Assembly (NCBI RefSeq): GCF_037203705.1
Contig: NZ_JBBCAT010000007.1
Coordinates: 1 to 64,000 of the forward strand
Direction of reading: 5' to 3'
From: Prosthecomicrobium sp. N25
GTDB taxonomy: Bacteria > Pseudomonadota > Alphaproteobacteria > Rhizobiales > Ancalomicrobiaceae
Length of the DNA stretch: 64,000 bases
The first letter of the stretch is position 1. Every line of letters begins with the position of its first letter. Shown here in pieces: positions 33,738-42,687 of the stretch. The notes below the pieces were generated by a model. It worked only from the letters and a program-made list of their open reading frames with translations, did not search any database and had not been told where the DNA came from. Position numbers and translations under genes: made by a program.

Positions 33738-35219
33738 ATGTACTGCGAGACCTTTCTGGACGACCTGGACACCCGGGACATGAGTGCGGAGGCTCGCCTC
33801 TGCTACATGCTCTGGACCTCACTCGCCGATGGAGACCGCCTCCCCCGCCTCGCCGACCTCTGGGCCCGGCGGGCGACCGGCGGACCCGACTATTGGGTCA
33901 TCCTGCGCCCGCTCTCCGACGAGGAGTTCTACTACGACTATTTCGGCGAGGCCGTCGCGGCGGCCTTCGGCATCGACATGACCGGCCAGACCACCCGCAC
34001 CCTCGAGCCGGACGTCCGCGGGGTCCTCAACAAGCTCTACGACCTCGTGGTGCGCAAGCGCCGCCCCGCCCTCGCCGTCCACCGGGCGAGCTACGCCGTG
34101 GAGGTGCACCACTGGGAGCGCCTGGTCCTGCCGGTCCTGGCCGAGGACGGAAGCCTACGCCTCGCCATCATGGCGCGCCCCCGGGAGATGCTGAAGGATC
34201 TCCTCAACGCCGTGATGCTGGCGAGCCCCGTCGGGATCGTCACCTTCCAGGCGATCCGAAACACGACCGGCGAGATCGTCGACGCGAGCGTCAGCACCAT
34301 GAACCCGAAGGCGGAAACCTTCACGGGCCGCCGCGCCGCCGACGTGGTCAATAAGAGCCTGCTCGGCATCTACCCGACTCTCGTCGCCAAGGGCGTCTGG
34401 AAGCGCTACCTGAGGGTCATGGTCGCGCGCACGACCGACGACTTCGATTATTTCGACACCGCCTCCTACCGCTGGTTCAACGTCAAGGCCGCTCCGCTCG
34501 GCGACGGCTTCCTGCTCGTCTTCAGCGACACCACCGCGGTCCACGACGCGCTCATCCAGCTCGAGGTCGAGAAGCGCAGCGCCGAGACCGCGCGGGCCGA
34601 GCTGGCCGCCGAGATCCAGGCCCGCCGCATCCTGGAATCCGAGCTCCGCCGCATCTCCATGGTCGACGAACTCACCGGCGCGCTCAACCGCCGCGGGCTC
34701 GACCTCGCGGCCCGGGAAGCCGGCCGGAGGGCCGCCTCGAACGACGAGCCGCTCTGCGTGGTCGCCATGGACCTCGACCATTTCAAGCACGTCAACGACA
34801 GCCACGGGCACGCCGGCGGCGACGCCGTCCTGCGCGCCGTGGCCGAGACCATGTCGGCGGAGATCCGCCGCGACGACCAGATCGGCCGCGTCGGCGGGGA
34901 GGAGTTCATGATCCTCCTTCCCGGCTGCGGCCTCGAGGCCGGCTGGGAGACCGCCGAACGCCTGAGGGAGGCCGTCGCGCGGACGCCGGTCCAGCACGAC
35001 GGGCTGACCATCGTGGTGTCGGCGAGCTTCGGCGTGCAGGAATTGTCGCGCGCGGGCTCCGTGGAAGCCATGCTGGTCCAGGCCGACGCGGCCCTCTACG
35101 CCGCCAAGGCAAACGGCCGCAATCGGGTGGAGGCCTATGGCGCGATCGTCGTGCCCTCCGACGAGCTCGAATGGCTGAGCGACCCCGGAACGGGGCGCGA
35201 CCTCGCCTATGTCGACTGA
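33738..35219 (+). CDS. PAS-GGDEF diguanylate cyclase
   Basis: A 493-residue soluble signalling protein. Residues 1-150 resemble the PAS_5-type sensory module (PDYWVILRPLSDEEFYYDYF, VHHWERLVLPVL); a second PAS-like domain follows at about 155-280 (AVMLASPVGIVTFQAIRN), then a short coiled coil (EVEKRSAETARAELAAEIQA) and the GGDEF domain at 315-475. The active site is GGEEF (about 386-390), which is catalytically competent, and an RxxD inhibitory site (RRDD) lies five residues before it, so feedback by cyclic di-GMP is likely. It makes c-di-GMP from GTP. The stop abuts the stop of the convergent type I secretion adaptor. Confidence 0.9.
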   Translation: MYCETFLDDLDTRDMSAEARLCYMLWTSLADGDRLPRLADLWARRATGGPDYWVILRPLSDEEFYYDYFGEAVAAAFGIDMTGQTTRTLEPDVRGVLNKLYDLVVRKRRPALAVHRASYAVEVHHWERLVLPVLAEDGSLRLAIMARPREMLKDLLNAVMLASPVGIVTFQAIRNTTGEIVDASVSTMNPKAETFTGRRAADVVNKSLLGIYPTLVAKGVWKRYLRVMVARTTDDFDYFDTASYRWFNVKAAPLGDGFLLVFSDTTAVHDALIQLEVEKRSAETARAELAAEIQARRILESELRRISMVDELTGALNRRGLDLAAREAGRRAASNDEPLCVVAMDLDHFKHVNDSHGHAGGDAVLRAVAETMSAEIRRDDQIGRVGGEEFMILLPGCGLEAGWETAERLREAVARTPVQHDGLTIVVSASFGVQELSRAGSVEAMLVQADAALYAAKANGRNRVEAYGAIVVPSDELEWLSDPGTGRDLAYVD

Positions 35220-36557
35220 TCACTTCTCCCGGAAGGCCTTGAACAGCTGGTCGGTCAGCGGCTTGGTGAAGTAGGAGAGGACCGTGCGCGGCGCGGTCTG
35301 GATGAAGGTCTCCACCGGCATGCCCGGGATCAGGCGAAGGGTCTCGACGCGCCGGTCCGGCAGGATCGAGATGCGCGCCGTGTAGTATCCCGCACCGGTC
35401 CGTTGGTCGACCGACAGGTCCGGCGAGACCCGCTGCACTTCGCCCTGCACCTCCGGCGTCGTGCGCGCGTTGAAGGCCGAGAACTTCAGGGTCGCGGCCT
35501 GGCCCACCCGGACGTCGTCGATGTTCTGCGGCGCGATCCGGGCCTCGATGGTCAACCGGTCCGAGTCCGGCACGATCAGCATGATCTGCTCGCCCGGGCC
35601 GATGACCCCGCCGACCGTGTGGATCGACAGTTGGTGCACCACGCCGTCCTGCGGCGCGCGCAGTTCGATGCGCTTCAGCTGGTCCTCGGCGGCGACCTTG
35701 CGCTCGACGAGTTCGGCGATCTTCGCCTGGATCTCGCGCATCTCCTTGGCCACCTCGCCGCGGAGATCCTGGTCGACCTGCAGGATCTGCAGCTCGGTCT
35801 CGACGATCTTGCCCTTTGTCTGCGCGGTCGCCGAGATGAGGCGGCCGCGGTCGCCCTTGAGCTGCGCCACGTTGCGTTCGAGCTGGTTGACCCGGGCGAG
35901 CGTGGTGAGCTTCTGCTTGTAGAGCTCGTTGACCCCCTGCAGCTCGACGTCGATCAGGTTGAGCTCGATCTGCTTGGCGTCGATCTGGAAGGTGAGGCCG
36001 GAGATCTCCTCCTTGAGCTGGGCGACCCGCTCGGAGAGCTGCGCCTTGAGGCCGTCGCGCGCCACCGCCCGGAGCCGGAAAAGCCCGCTCTCTGCGGCCA
36101 TGAGGCGCTGGATCTCGGGCTGGTCGGCGCGGGACGTCAGCTCCGGGGGGAACACGACCTCGTGCGCTCCGTCGCGCTCGGCCTCGAGCCGCGCGAGACG
36201 CGCATAGAGCTCGTCCAGGCTCTTGGTGACGATCGACAGGTTGGCGCGCGTCACCGTCTCGTCGAGACGGATCAGAATCTCGCCGGACTGCACGCGGTCG
36301 CCGTCGCGCACCCTGAGTTCGCCGACGACGCCGCCGACCGGGTGCTGCACCTTCTTGACGCTGCTGTCGACCACGAGCGTGCCAGGCGCGATGACCGCGC
36401 CGGAGAACTCCGTGGTCGCGGCCCAGCCGCCCGCGAACCCGAACAGCAGGACCACGAAGACGCCGCCGAGGGAGAGGTGGCGCGAGACGGAGCGGAGCGC
36501 ACGCTGCGCGTCATCGCCCAGTCCGGCACCGGCGGCCTCGGGTGAGAGAGCGACCAT
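35220..36557 (-). CDS. HlyD-family type I secretion adaptor (PrtE-like)
   Basis: A 445-residue membrane-fusion protein. It has one transmembrane helix near residues 30-50 (GGVFVVLLFGFAGGWAA), the lipoyl halves VIAPGTLVVDSSVKKVQHP with GGVVGELRVRDGDRVQSGE and RAPQDGVVHQLSIHTVGGVI, a long coiled coil between them and a C-terminal domain containing RLIPGMPVETFI. This is the PrtE/HasE subtype that pairs with PrtD-like ABC proteins. The start ATG at 36557 overlaps the ABC stop (TGATG). No TolC-type gene is next to it; the channel at 7040-8353 could serve both systems. Confidence 0.92.
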   Translation of the reverse strand: MVALSPEAAGAGLGDDAQRALRSVSRHLSLGGVFVVLLFGFAGGWAATTEFSGAVIAPGTLVVDSSVKKVQHPVGGVVGELRVRDGDRVQSGEILIRLDETVTRANLSIVTKSLDELYARLARLEAERDGAHEVVFPPELTSRADQPEIQRLMAAESGLFRLRAVARDGLKAQLSERVAQLKEEISGLTFQIDAKQIELNLIDVELQGVNELYKQKLTTLARVNQLERNVAQLKGDRGRLISATAQTKGKIVETELQILQVDQDLRGEVAKEMREIQAKIAELVERKVAAEDQLKRIELRAPQDGVVHQLSIHTVGGVIGPGEQIMLIVPDSDRLTIEARIAPQNIDDVRVGQAATLKFSAFNARTTPEVQGEVQRVSPDLSVDQRTGAGYYTARISILPDRRVETLRLIPGMPVETFIQTAPRTVLSYFTKPLTDQLFKAFREK

Positions 36558-38389
36558 CACTTGTTTCCCCGATGGACCACGAAGGACCGGTTCTGATCGG
36601 CGGCCGCGGCAGCCGCGGCCGACGGACCCGCGGCGCCGGCGGCGACGATCCCGCTACCAGCCCCGGCCGCGGCGGCGGGACGGGCGACCGGCGAGGGCGC
36701 CGGGGCCAGCACCTTGGCGAGCACCTCCTCCTTCGGCCCGAACGCCACCATGCGGCCCTCGCTCATGGTCATGACCAGGTCGACGGCGGCGAGCGCCCGC
36801 GGCCTGTGCGCCACCACGATGCAGACGCCGCCACGGGCTCGCACCCCGAGGATCGCCTCGGTCAGCGCCTGCTCGCCTTCGGAGTCCAGGTTGGAGTTCG
36901 GCTCGTCGAGCACGACCAGGAAGGGGTCGCCGTAGAGCGCCCGCGCCAGCGCCACCCGCTGCCTCTGCCCGGCGGACAGCACCGCGCCCCCCTCCCCGAT
37001 CGGCGTCTGGTAGCCGAGCGGCAGGGTGAGGACCAGGTTGTGCACGCCAGCCGCCTTGGCGGCCGCCACGACGGCCTCCGGCTTCGCCTGCGGGTCGAAG
37101 CGGGCGATGTTTTCCGCCACCGTGCCGGAGAAGAGCTCGACGTCCTGCGGCAGGTAGCCGATGTGGCGGCCGAGCGAATCCCCGTCCCACTGGTCGAGTG
37201 CCGCGCCGTCGATCCGCACCTTGCCCCGCAGCGGCGTCCAGACGCCGACCAGCAGGCGCACGAGCGAGGACTTGCCCGAACCGCTCGGCCCGATGATGCC
37301 GAGGCCCTGCCCGGCCCGGAGCGCAAAGGTGACGTCCGCGACCGCGATCCGCTGGGAGGCGGGCGGCCCGCCGACGAGGGCGGAGGCCGCGATGCCCTGC
37401 GTCGGCGCCGGCAGCGCCATGGGCGGATCGGCCTCGGGCACGCGGGCGAGCACCGTGGAAAGGCGCTCCCAGGCCTGCCGGGAGTTGACGAAGTTCTTCC
37501 AGTTGGCGATCGCCAGCTCGACCGGCGCGAGCGCCCGGGAGGTCAGGATCGACGCCGCGATCATGATGCCGCCCGTCACGTGCTGCTCGATGACCAGCCA
37601 GGCGCCGAGCGCCAGCACGGCGGACTGCAGCCCGTAGCGCACGACCTTCGAGATGCTGCCGAGGTCCATGGTCAGGTCGGCGGCGCGCTGGTGCGCCTCG
37701 CGGTAGTCGCGGTTGCCCTTCTCCCAGCGGGCGAGCAGGCGGGAGCGCATGCCGAGCACGAGCGCCACCTCGGCGTTGCGCCGCATGGCCTCGGCCTGGA
37801 CGATCCGCTGCGAGGCCTGGCCCGCCGCCTTGCGGGCGGGCCCGCGGCCGAGGAGCTCCGAGGCGAGCGCGAGGCCCCCGAGCAGGACCGCGCCGAACAC
37901 GACCAGAAAGCCGATCAGCGGATGGAAGGCGTAGCAGATGACGATGTAGACCGGGATCCAGGGAAGGTCGAAGAAGGCGAGCGGCCCGGACCCCGAGATG
38001 AAGCCCCGGACGGTCTCCAGGTCGCGCAAGGGCATCAGCCCGTCGGCCGAGTTCTGTCCGCTCATCGACGCGCGGCCGATCGCCCTGAAAACCTTCGGGG
38101 CGAGCGTGGCGTCGAAGGCGGTGCCGATGCGCACGAGAGCCCGGCCCCGGCAGGCGTCGAGCAGGCCCTGGAACGCGTAGAGCACGCCGGCGATCACGCA
38201 GAGGCCGATCAGCGTGGGCACGCTCCGGCTCGGGATCACGCGGTCGTAGATCTCCAGCATGAAGAGCGAGCCGGTGAGATACAGCATGTTGACCGCGATG
38301 CTGATCGCGCCCAGGCCGAGGACGAGCCGGGTCCGGAGGAAGGCGAGGGGACGGGCCCTGCCCATCGGATTCGGTTGGCCGACTTGCAT
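36557..38389 (-). CDS. PrtD-family type I secretion ABC transporter
   Basis: A 610-residue homodimer-type permease-ATPase. Membrane helices span about 20-310, beginning LVLGLGAISIAVNMLYLTG and including MLEIYDRVIPSRSVPTLIGL. The ATPase domain has canonical Walker A (GPSGSGKSS), Q-loop (YLPQDVELF), signature (LSAGQRQR), Walker B with catalytic Glu (LVVLDEPNSNLD) and H-loop His (VVAHRP). There is no C39-like domain, as usual for protease and S-layer exporters. The 50-residue Ala/Pro-rich C-terminal tail is atypical. No cargo gene is adjacent, so the substrate is unknown. Confidence 0.92.
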   Translation of the reverse strand: MQVGQPNPMGRARPLAFLRTRLVLGLGAISIAVNMLYLTGSLFMLEIYDRVIPSRSVPTLIGLCVIAGVLYAFQGLLDACRGRALVRIGTAFDATLAPKVFRAIGRASMSGQNSADGLMPLRDLETVRGFISGSGPLAFFDLPWIPVYIVICYAFHPLIGFLVVFGAVLLGGLALASELLGRGPARKAAGQASQRIVQAEAMRRNAEVALVLGMRSRLLARWEKGNRDYREAHQRAADLTMDLGSISKVVRYGLQSAVLALGAWLVIEQHVTGGIMIAASILTSRALAPVELAIANWKNFVNSRQAWERLSTVLARVPEADPPMALPAPTQGIAASALVGGPPASQRIAVADVTFALRAGQGLGIIGPSGSGKSSLVRLLVGVWTPLRGKVRIDGAALDQWDGDSLGRHIGYLPQDVELFSGTVAENIARFDPQAKPEAVVAAAKAAGVHNLVLTLPLGYQTPIGEGGAVLSAGQRQRVALARALYGDPFLVVLDEPNSNLDSEGEQALTEAILGVRARGGVCIVVAHRPRALAAVDLVMTMSEGRMVAFGPKEEVLAKVLAPAPSPVARPAAAAGAGSGIVAAGAAGPSAAAAAAADQNRSFVVHRGNK

Positions 38390-39050
38390 CGTTGCCTGAC
38401 TGTCCGGGTGGCCGCTCCAGGCGGAAACCCGGGAGCGGAACGTGGAGGGGAAATGGTTTCGAGCCGCAGATGGTTAATGCATGGTTGATTGTCCAGGACC
38501 CTAGCATTTTGCGGGGCCTAGGAGAGAGTCCTTTCCGCCATCTCGGTAAACCTGTGAGGCAAAAGTCATCTCGGCCCCCGCCCGCGCTTCGCCGCCCCCG
38601 CGGGCGCCGGTGCCGGGCCGCAGAACGGCCCTCCCGTCCCCCTTACGCGTTGGTTCCCGCGTGTTTGCGGGGGGAGGACGTCCAGTGGACGCCAGCAAGG
38701 TCGGGCCGGAGGGGATCCTGGCGCAGCACGGCGGACGCCGCCTGCCGTCCGTGACGGGGTCTGCCCGGGCGTGATCGAGCTGGACTCTCCATCGACCGCG
38801 GCGCCCAGAACCTCCCCGGCAACCGGTCGAGCACGCGCTTCAACCTGCCGCGCGAGTTCTCCGCCCGCCTCGGCGGCGCGGAGCCGGCCATCGTTCTTCA
38901 CGACGACTCCGTCCTGCAGGGATTGTCCGAGAGGTCCCGCGATGAAGGATGTCGAGTCCTGGGCCGTCCCGTCCGTCGGGACGGGGCTCGGCAACGCCAG
39001 CTTCTGCAATCGGACCGACTGACGGCCGGGCCGTGAGGCCCTTCCGACCG
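38390..39050. other. Gene-free region upstream of the PrtD operon
   Basis: These 661 bp separate the start of the PrtD-like gene from the end of the FecR gene, both on the minus strand. Nearest the ABC gene is an AT-richer patch with a CtrA-like site. Between about 38770 and 39040 one plus-strand frame lacking a proper start reads like ordinary coding sequence (for example RFNLPREFSARLGGAEPAIV) and might be a gene remnant, but I cannot link it to a family. No RNA gene was recognised. Confidence 0.45.
38473..38488 (-). promoter_or_regulatory. CtrA-like site upstream of the PrtD-HlyD operon
   Basis: On the minus strand the sequence is TCAA-CCATGCA-TTAAC, one mismatch from the CtrA box TTAA-N7-TTAAC. 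It lies about 85 bp upstream of the ABC start and overlaps the 13-mer (38465-38477) shared with the other type I secretion locus. Confidence 0.4.
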
Positions 39051-40094
39051 TCAGCCGCCGCCCCGGCCGCCCTCGCCGCCGCCACGCGTTCCCCGCGTCC
39101 CGCCGGTGCCGCCGGTGCTGCCGCCCGTGCCGCCGCCGCCGCCCGTGCCGCCGCCGCCCTCGGCGCCACCGCCGCCGCCGCTGCCGCCGGTGCCGCCGCC
39201 GGACGTTCCGCCCGTGCCGCCGGTCCCGCCGGTGCCGCTGCCTTCGCCGCCGCCGGATTCGCCGCCGCCCTTGCCGCCCTTGTCCTTGCCACCGCCGCCG
39301 CGCGGGCCCGGATCGACGGTCCCGCCGCCCCCGACCGCGGCCGCCCGGGCCGCCGCCACCTTGGGCGTCGACGCCGCGACCTGCCCGCGGCTCGGCGCGA
39401 CGCGGGCATCCCGGCTGCCGCGGCATCCGCTCGCGTCGACCCGGAACCGGGCGGCCAGCGAGGCCTGCGAGACGACGTAGGGAAGCCGCTGGGCGATCAG
39501 CTTCTGCCGGGTCTCCTCGGCCGCCACCTTCTCGACCTTACCGCGCGACGGCACCAGGGCGATCGCGCAGGTGCCGACCACCATCTCGCACTTCCCCTGG
39601 GAGCAGAGCTTCACGGCGCCGTCGAAGAGCGCCAGGGTCAGTTCGCCGCCCTGCCCGACCGCGAAGTCGAACCGCGTGCCGCGCACGCCGATGGTCGCCG
39701 TCGGAGTCTTGATGGAATAGGCTTGGTGCTCGCTCGTGCCCGTGATGAACCGGAACACGCCCTTGCCGGCATTGACCGTGATGTTGCGGGCCGAATTGTC
39801 GTCGTTGAACACGAAGGCATCGATGGTGAGGAACGAGTTCTGGCCGACCACCAGCTTGGTGTTGTCGCGGAATTCGATCTGGGCCTCGCCCTGCGGCCCC
39901 GTCTGCACCTTGTCGCCCATGAAGACCGGGCCGTCCACCTTGAGGATCCGGCGGCCGGTGCTGCCCTGGGCCGCGGCCGCCGGGTTGACCGCCACCGTGG
40001 TGCCGCTCGCCTCGATCGCCTGCGCGCCGTTGCCGAGGCTGGCGCCGAGCGCGATCAGGAGGCCCGTGGCCAGAACGCGATAAAGGAATGCCAT
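39051..40094 (-). CDS. Exported FecR-domain protein with Gly-rich tail
   Basis: A 347-residue periplasmic or surface protein. A signal peptide (ATGLLIALGASLGNGAQA-IE) precedes a FecR domain at about 45-165: GPVFMGDKVQTGPQGEAQIEF, TKLVVGQNSFLTIDAF and TPTATIGVRGTRFDF. In this class the domain is not tied to siderophore signalling. Residues 175-250 are a basic linker; the last 100 residues are almost pure Gly/Ser/Thr with Lys/Glu (GGGESGGGEGSGTGG). The gene is divergent from a CHASE2 adenylate cyclase, a pairing I recall as recurrent, suggesting the exported FecR protein acts near or on the sensor. The ATG at 40094 is placed directly before the signal peptide. Confidence 0.85.
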   Translation of the reverse strand: MAFLYRVLATGLLIALGASLGNGAQAIEASGTTVAVNPAAAAQGSTGRRILKVDGPVFMGDKVQTGPQGEAQIEFRDNTKLVVGQNSFLTIDAFVFNDDNSARNITVNAGKGVFRFITGTSEHQAYSIKTPTATIGVRGTRFDFAVGQGGELTLALFDGAVKLCSQGKCEMVVGTCAIALVPSRGKVEKVAAEETRQKLIAQRLPYVVSQASLAARFRVDASGCRGSRDARVAPSRGQVAASTPKVAAARAAAVGGGGTVDPGPRGGGGKDKGGKGGGESGGGEGSGTGGTGGTGGTSGGGTGGSGGGGGAEGGGGTGGGGGTGGSTGGTGGTRGTRGGGEGGRGGG

Positions 40095-40410
40095 GGATGC
40101 GCCTCCAGACGATCGACAGGGGGGAGTCGCCAAAATGCGGGGACGACAGCTTTCGCCGCGCCGGAGATGCCGCACGGCCCAATCCTTGCTCAAATCGAAG
40201 GCCAGCCCCGGCCCCGACCCTTCACCACTCATTAAGATATCAGATTGCATGCAACTTTCGAAGCCCTCCGGAGAGCTGGACCTGCGCCTTTTTCGTTCCG
40301 GTTGCGGCCGATGACGCGGAATTGACCGCAGGGAAGGTTCTTGTCGACGCCGCCGCCCGGTCCGGCGGACCGCTTGACATTTCAGCACGGGCGGGCAGCG
40401 TGGAGCCGGC
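40095..40410. promoter_or_regulatory. Divergent promoter region between FecR gene and CHASE2 cyclase
   Basis: This 316-bp gap contains the most AT-rich stretch of the area (about 40230-40265), including the perfect 10-bp palindrome TTGCATGCAA at 40245-40254 with GATATC nearby. Promoters for both flanking genes probably lie here. No -35/-10 pair is convincing. Confidence 0.4.
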
Positions 40411-42660
40411 GTGCCGGTCTGCCCCTGCGCGCCGGAACGGGGCATTTCCTTGCGCGCCATCTATTCGCTCGCGGTTTCGGCGGCCGGCCTCGTCGCTCTG
40501 GGTCTGGTCTGGGGACAGGTCTCCGTCATCGAGCGCGCGCGCACCGATCTCTTCGACGTCTACCAGGTGCTGCGGCCCCGCACCCCCGATCCCGAGATGC
40601 CCGTCCGGATCGTCGACATCGACGACGTCTCCATCGCGACCCTCGGCCAATGGCCCTGGCCGCGCAGCGAGATGGCCCGGATGGTGCGCAAGGTTCTGGA
40701 TGCCGGCGCGGCCGTGATCGCCTTCGACATCGCCTTCGCGGAGCCGGATCGGACCGCGGGCGACGCGCTCCTCAAGCGCGTCCCCGAGGGCCCGGGCCGG
40801 GAAGCCCTAAGGCAGGCGCTCGCGGACGACCCGGGCCCGGACGCGGCCTTCGCCGATGCGATCGCGGCGGCGCCGGTGGTGATGGGCGTGGTCCTGACCC
40901 AGACCGCGACCGGCCCGGCCGAGATCCCGGAGCGCGCCGGCTTCGCGTTCGCGGGCGACGACCCCCGCCCCTTCATTCCCGCCTTCGAGGGCGCCCTGCT
41001 GCCGATCCCGGCCCTAACCGCCGCGGCGGCCGGCTTCGGCGCCGTCAACTGGCTGCCCGACCAGGACCAGATCGTCCGCCGCGTGCCCCTCTTCGTGCGG
41101 CGCGGGACCCAGCTCGTCCCGAGCCTGGCGGCCGAGAGCCTGCGCATCGCCCAGGGTGCCTCGACCTTCGTGATCAAGGGCTCGAACGCGTCGGGCGAGA
41201 CGGGCTTCGGCGCCAGGACCGGCGTCACCGCGGTCCGGATCGGCGCCATCGACGCCGAGACCGGGGCCAACGGCGACCTGCGCGTCCGCTACCGCAAGTC
41301 CGACCCGCGGCTCTTCATCCCCTTCTGGCGCGTGGTCTCGGACGACTACGACGCCCGCGAACTCGAGGGCCGCGTGGTGCTGGTCGGGACCAGCGCCGCG
41401 GGCCTCCTGGACATGCGCGCGACCCCTCTCGACGCCGCGGTCCCGGGCGTCGACGTCCATGCGCAGATCATCGAGAACCTGCTCGCCGGCATTCGGCTGG
41501 TGCGACCCGACTGGGCCCCGGGCGCCGAACGGGCGGCCGGCGTCGTCCTCGCCATCGCCCTCGCCCTGCTCCTTGCGCGGGCGGGTCCCGTCGGCGGCGC
41601 GCTGATCGGCGGCGCCGCCACCCTCGGCATCTTCGCCGCGAGCTGGCTCGCCTTCGACCGGCAGGGCCTGCTCCTCGATCCGATCGCCCCCTGGCTGCCG
41701 GCGAGCGCCGTCTACCTGTCCGGCACCATCGCGCTCTACTGGTCGGAGCAGCGCCAGCGCAAATGGGTGCGCGAGGCCTTCGGCCGCTTCGTCTCCCCCG
41801 CCGTGATCGAACGCCTGGTGTCCGACCCCGACAGGCTGGTGCTCGGCGGCGAGGAGCGGACCCTGACGGTCATGTTCAGCGACCTGCGCAACTTCACCAC
41901 CATCACGGAGCCGATGGACCCGCAGGAACTGACGAGCTTCATGAACCGCTACTTCACGCCGATGACCGACCTGGTGCTGAAGTCGAGCGGCACCATCGAC
42001 AAGTACATCGGGGATGCGATCGTCGCCTTCTGGAACGCCCCGCTCGACGACCGCGACCATGCCCGCCACGCCGCCGAGGCGGTGCTCGGCATGTTCGAGG
42101 CCCTCAAGGCCTTCAACGACGTGCTCCGCGGGGAGGCCGCCGCCAAGGGCCGCACCTTCGTCGAGGTCCGCGCGGGGATCGGGCTCGCGACCGGGCCCTG
42201 CAGCGTCGGCAATTTCGGGTCGGCCCAGCATTTCGACTACTCCGCCATGGGCGACACCGTGAACCTCGCCTCCCGCCTCGAGGGCGCCACCCGCGCCTAC
42301 CGGGTCCCCGTCCTCGCCGACGAGCGCACGGCCGCGCTGGCGCCCGGCTACGCCTGGATCGAGGTCGACCTCACCCAGGTGAAGGGCCGCACCGCCGTCT
42401 CGCGCCTCTTCACGCTCGTCGGCGACGAGGAGTTCGCCGCCTCCGCCGCCTTCGCGGCCGCCAGGACCGCTCACGCGGCGCTCCTCGACGACTATCGCGC
42501 CGGACGCTTCCTGCCCGCCGCCGAGGCGGCCGCCGCCCTGGCCCGGACCGGCCTGCCGGGCCTCTCGGGCCTCTACGCGCTCTACGAGGAACGCTGCCGC
42601 ACCTTCGCCATCTCGCCGCCGGCCGTCTTCGACGGCGTCACCCGGCTCGACTCGAAATAG
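40411..42660 (+). CDS. CHASE2-domain class III adenylate cyclase
   Basis: A 749-residue transmembrane sensor enzyme. An N-terminal membrane helix (residues 15-33) leads to a periplasmic CHASE2 domain (about 35-360; VRIVDIDDVSIATLGQWPWP, VIAFDIAFAEPD, GRVVLVGTSAAGLLDMRATP), then three membrane helices (about 370-445) and a class III cyclase domain (about 480-665). Catalytic metal-binding Asp residues lie in MFSDLRNFT and YIGDAIVAFW; the transition-state region is GDTVNLASRLEGAT. It makes cAMP from ATP. The GTG start at 40411 has GGAG five bases upstream; a TTG at 40450 is an alternative. It is divergent from the FecR gene, which may provide or modulate the signal. Confidence 0.9.
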   Translation: MPVCPCAPERGISLRAIYSLAVSAAGLVALGLVWGQVSVIERARTDLFDVYQVLRPRTPDPEMPVRIVDIDDVSIATLGQWPWPRSEMARMVRKVLDAGAAVIAFDIAFAEPDRTAGDALLKRVPEGPGREALRQALADDPGPDAAFADAIAAAPVVMGVVLTQTATGPAEIPERAGFAFAGDDPRPFIPAFEGALLPIPALTAAAAGFGAVNWLPDQDQIVRRVPLFVRRGTQLVPSLAAESLRIAQGASTFVIKGSNASGETGFGARTGVTAVRIGAIDAETGANGDLRVRYRKSDPRLFIPFWRVVSDDYDARELEGRVVLVGTSAAGLLDMRATPLDAAVPGVDVHAQIIENLLAGIRLVRPDWAPGAERAAGVVLAIALALLLARAGPVGGALIGGAATLGIFAASWLAFDRQGLLLDPIAPWLPASAVYLSGTIALYWSEQRQRKWVREAFGRFVSPAVIERLVSDPDRLVLGGEERTLTVMFSDLRNFTTITEPMDPQELTSFMNRYFTPMTDLVLKSSGTIDKYIGDAIVAFWNAPLDDRDHARHAAEAVLGMFEALKAFNDVLRGEAAAKGRTFVEVRAGIGLATGPCSVGNFGSAQHFDYSAMGDTVNLASRLEGATRAYRVPVLADERTAALAPGYAWIEVDLTQVKGRTAVSRLFTLVGDEEFAASAAFAAARTAHAALLDDYRAGRFLPAAEAAAALARTGLPGLSGLYALYEERCRTFAISPPAVFDGVTRLDSK

Positions 42661-42687
42661 GCCGCGCCGGCCCCGCGCGCCGGGCGA

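Noticed and set aside
39106-39480. Plus-strand proline-rich protein opposite the FecR gene tail
   Set aside because: It is the antisense reading of the Gly-rich repeat region; the minus strand has a signal peptide and FecR domain.
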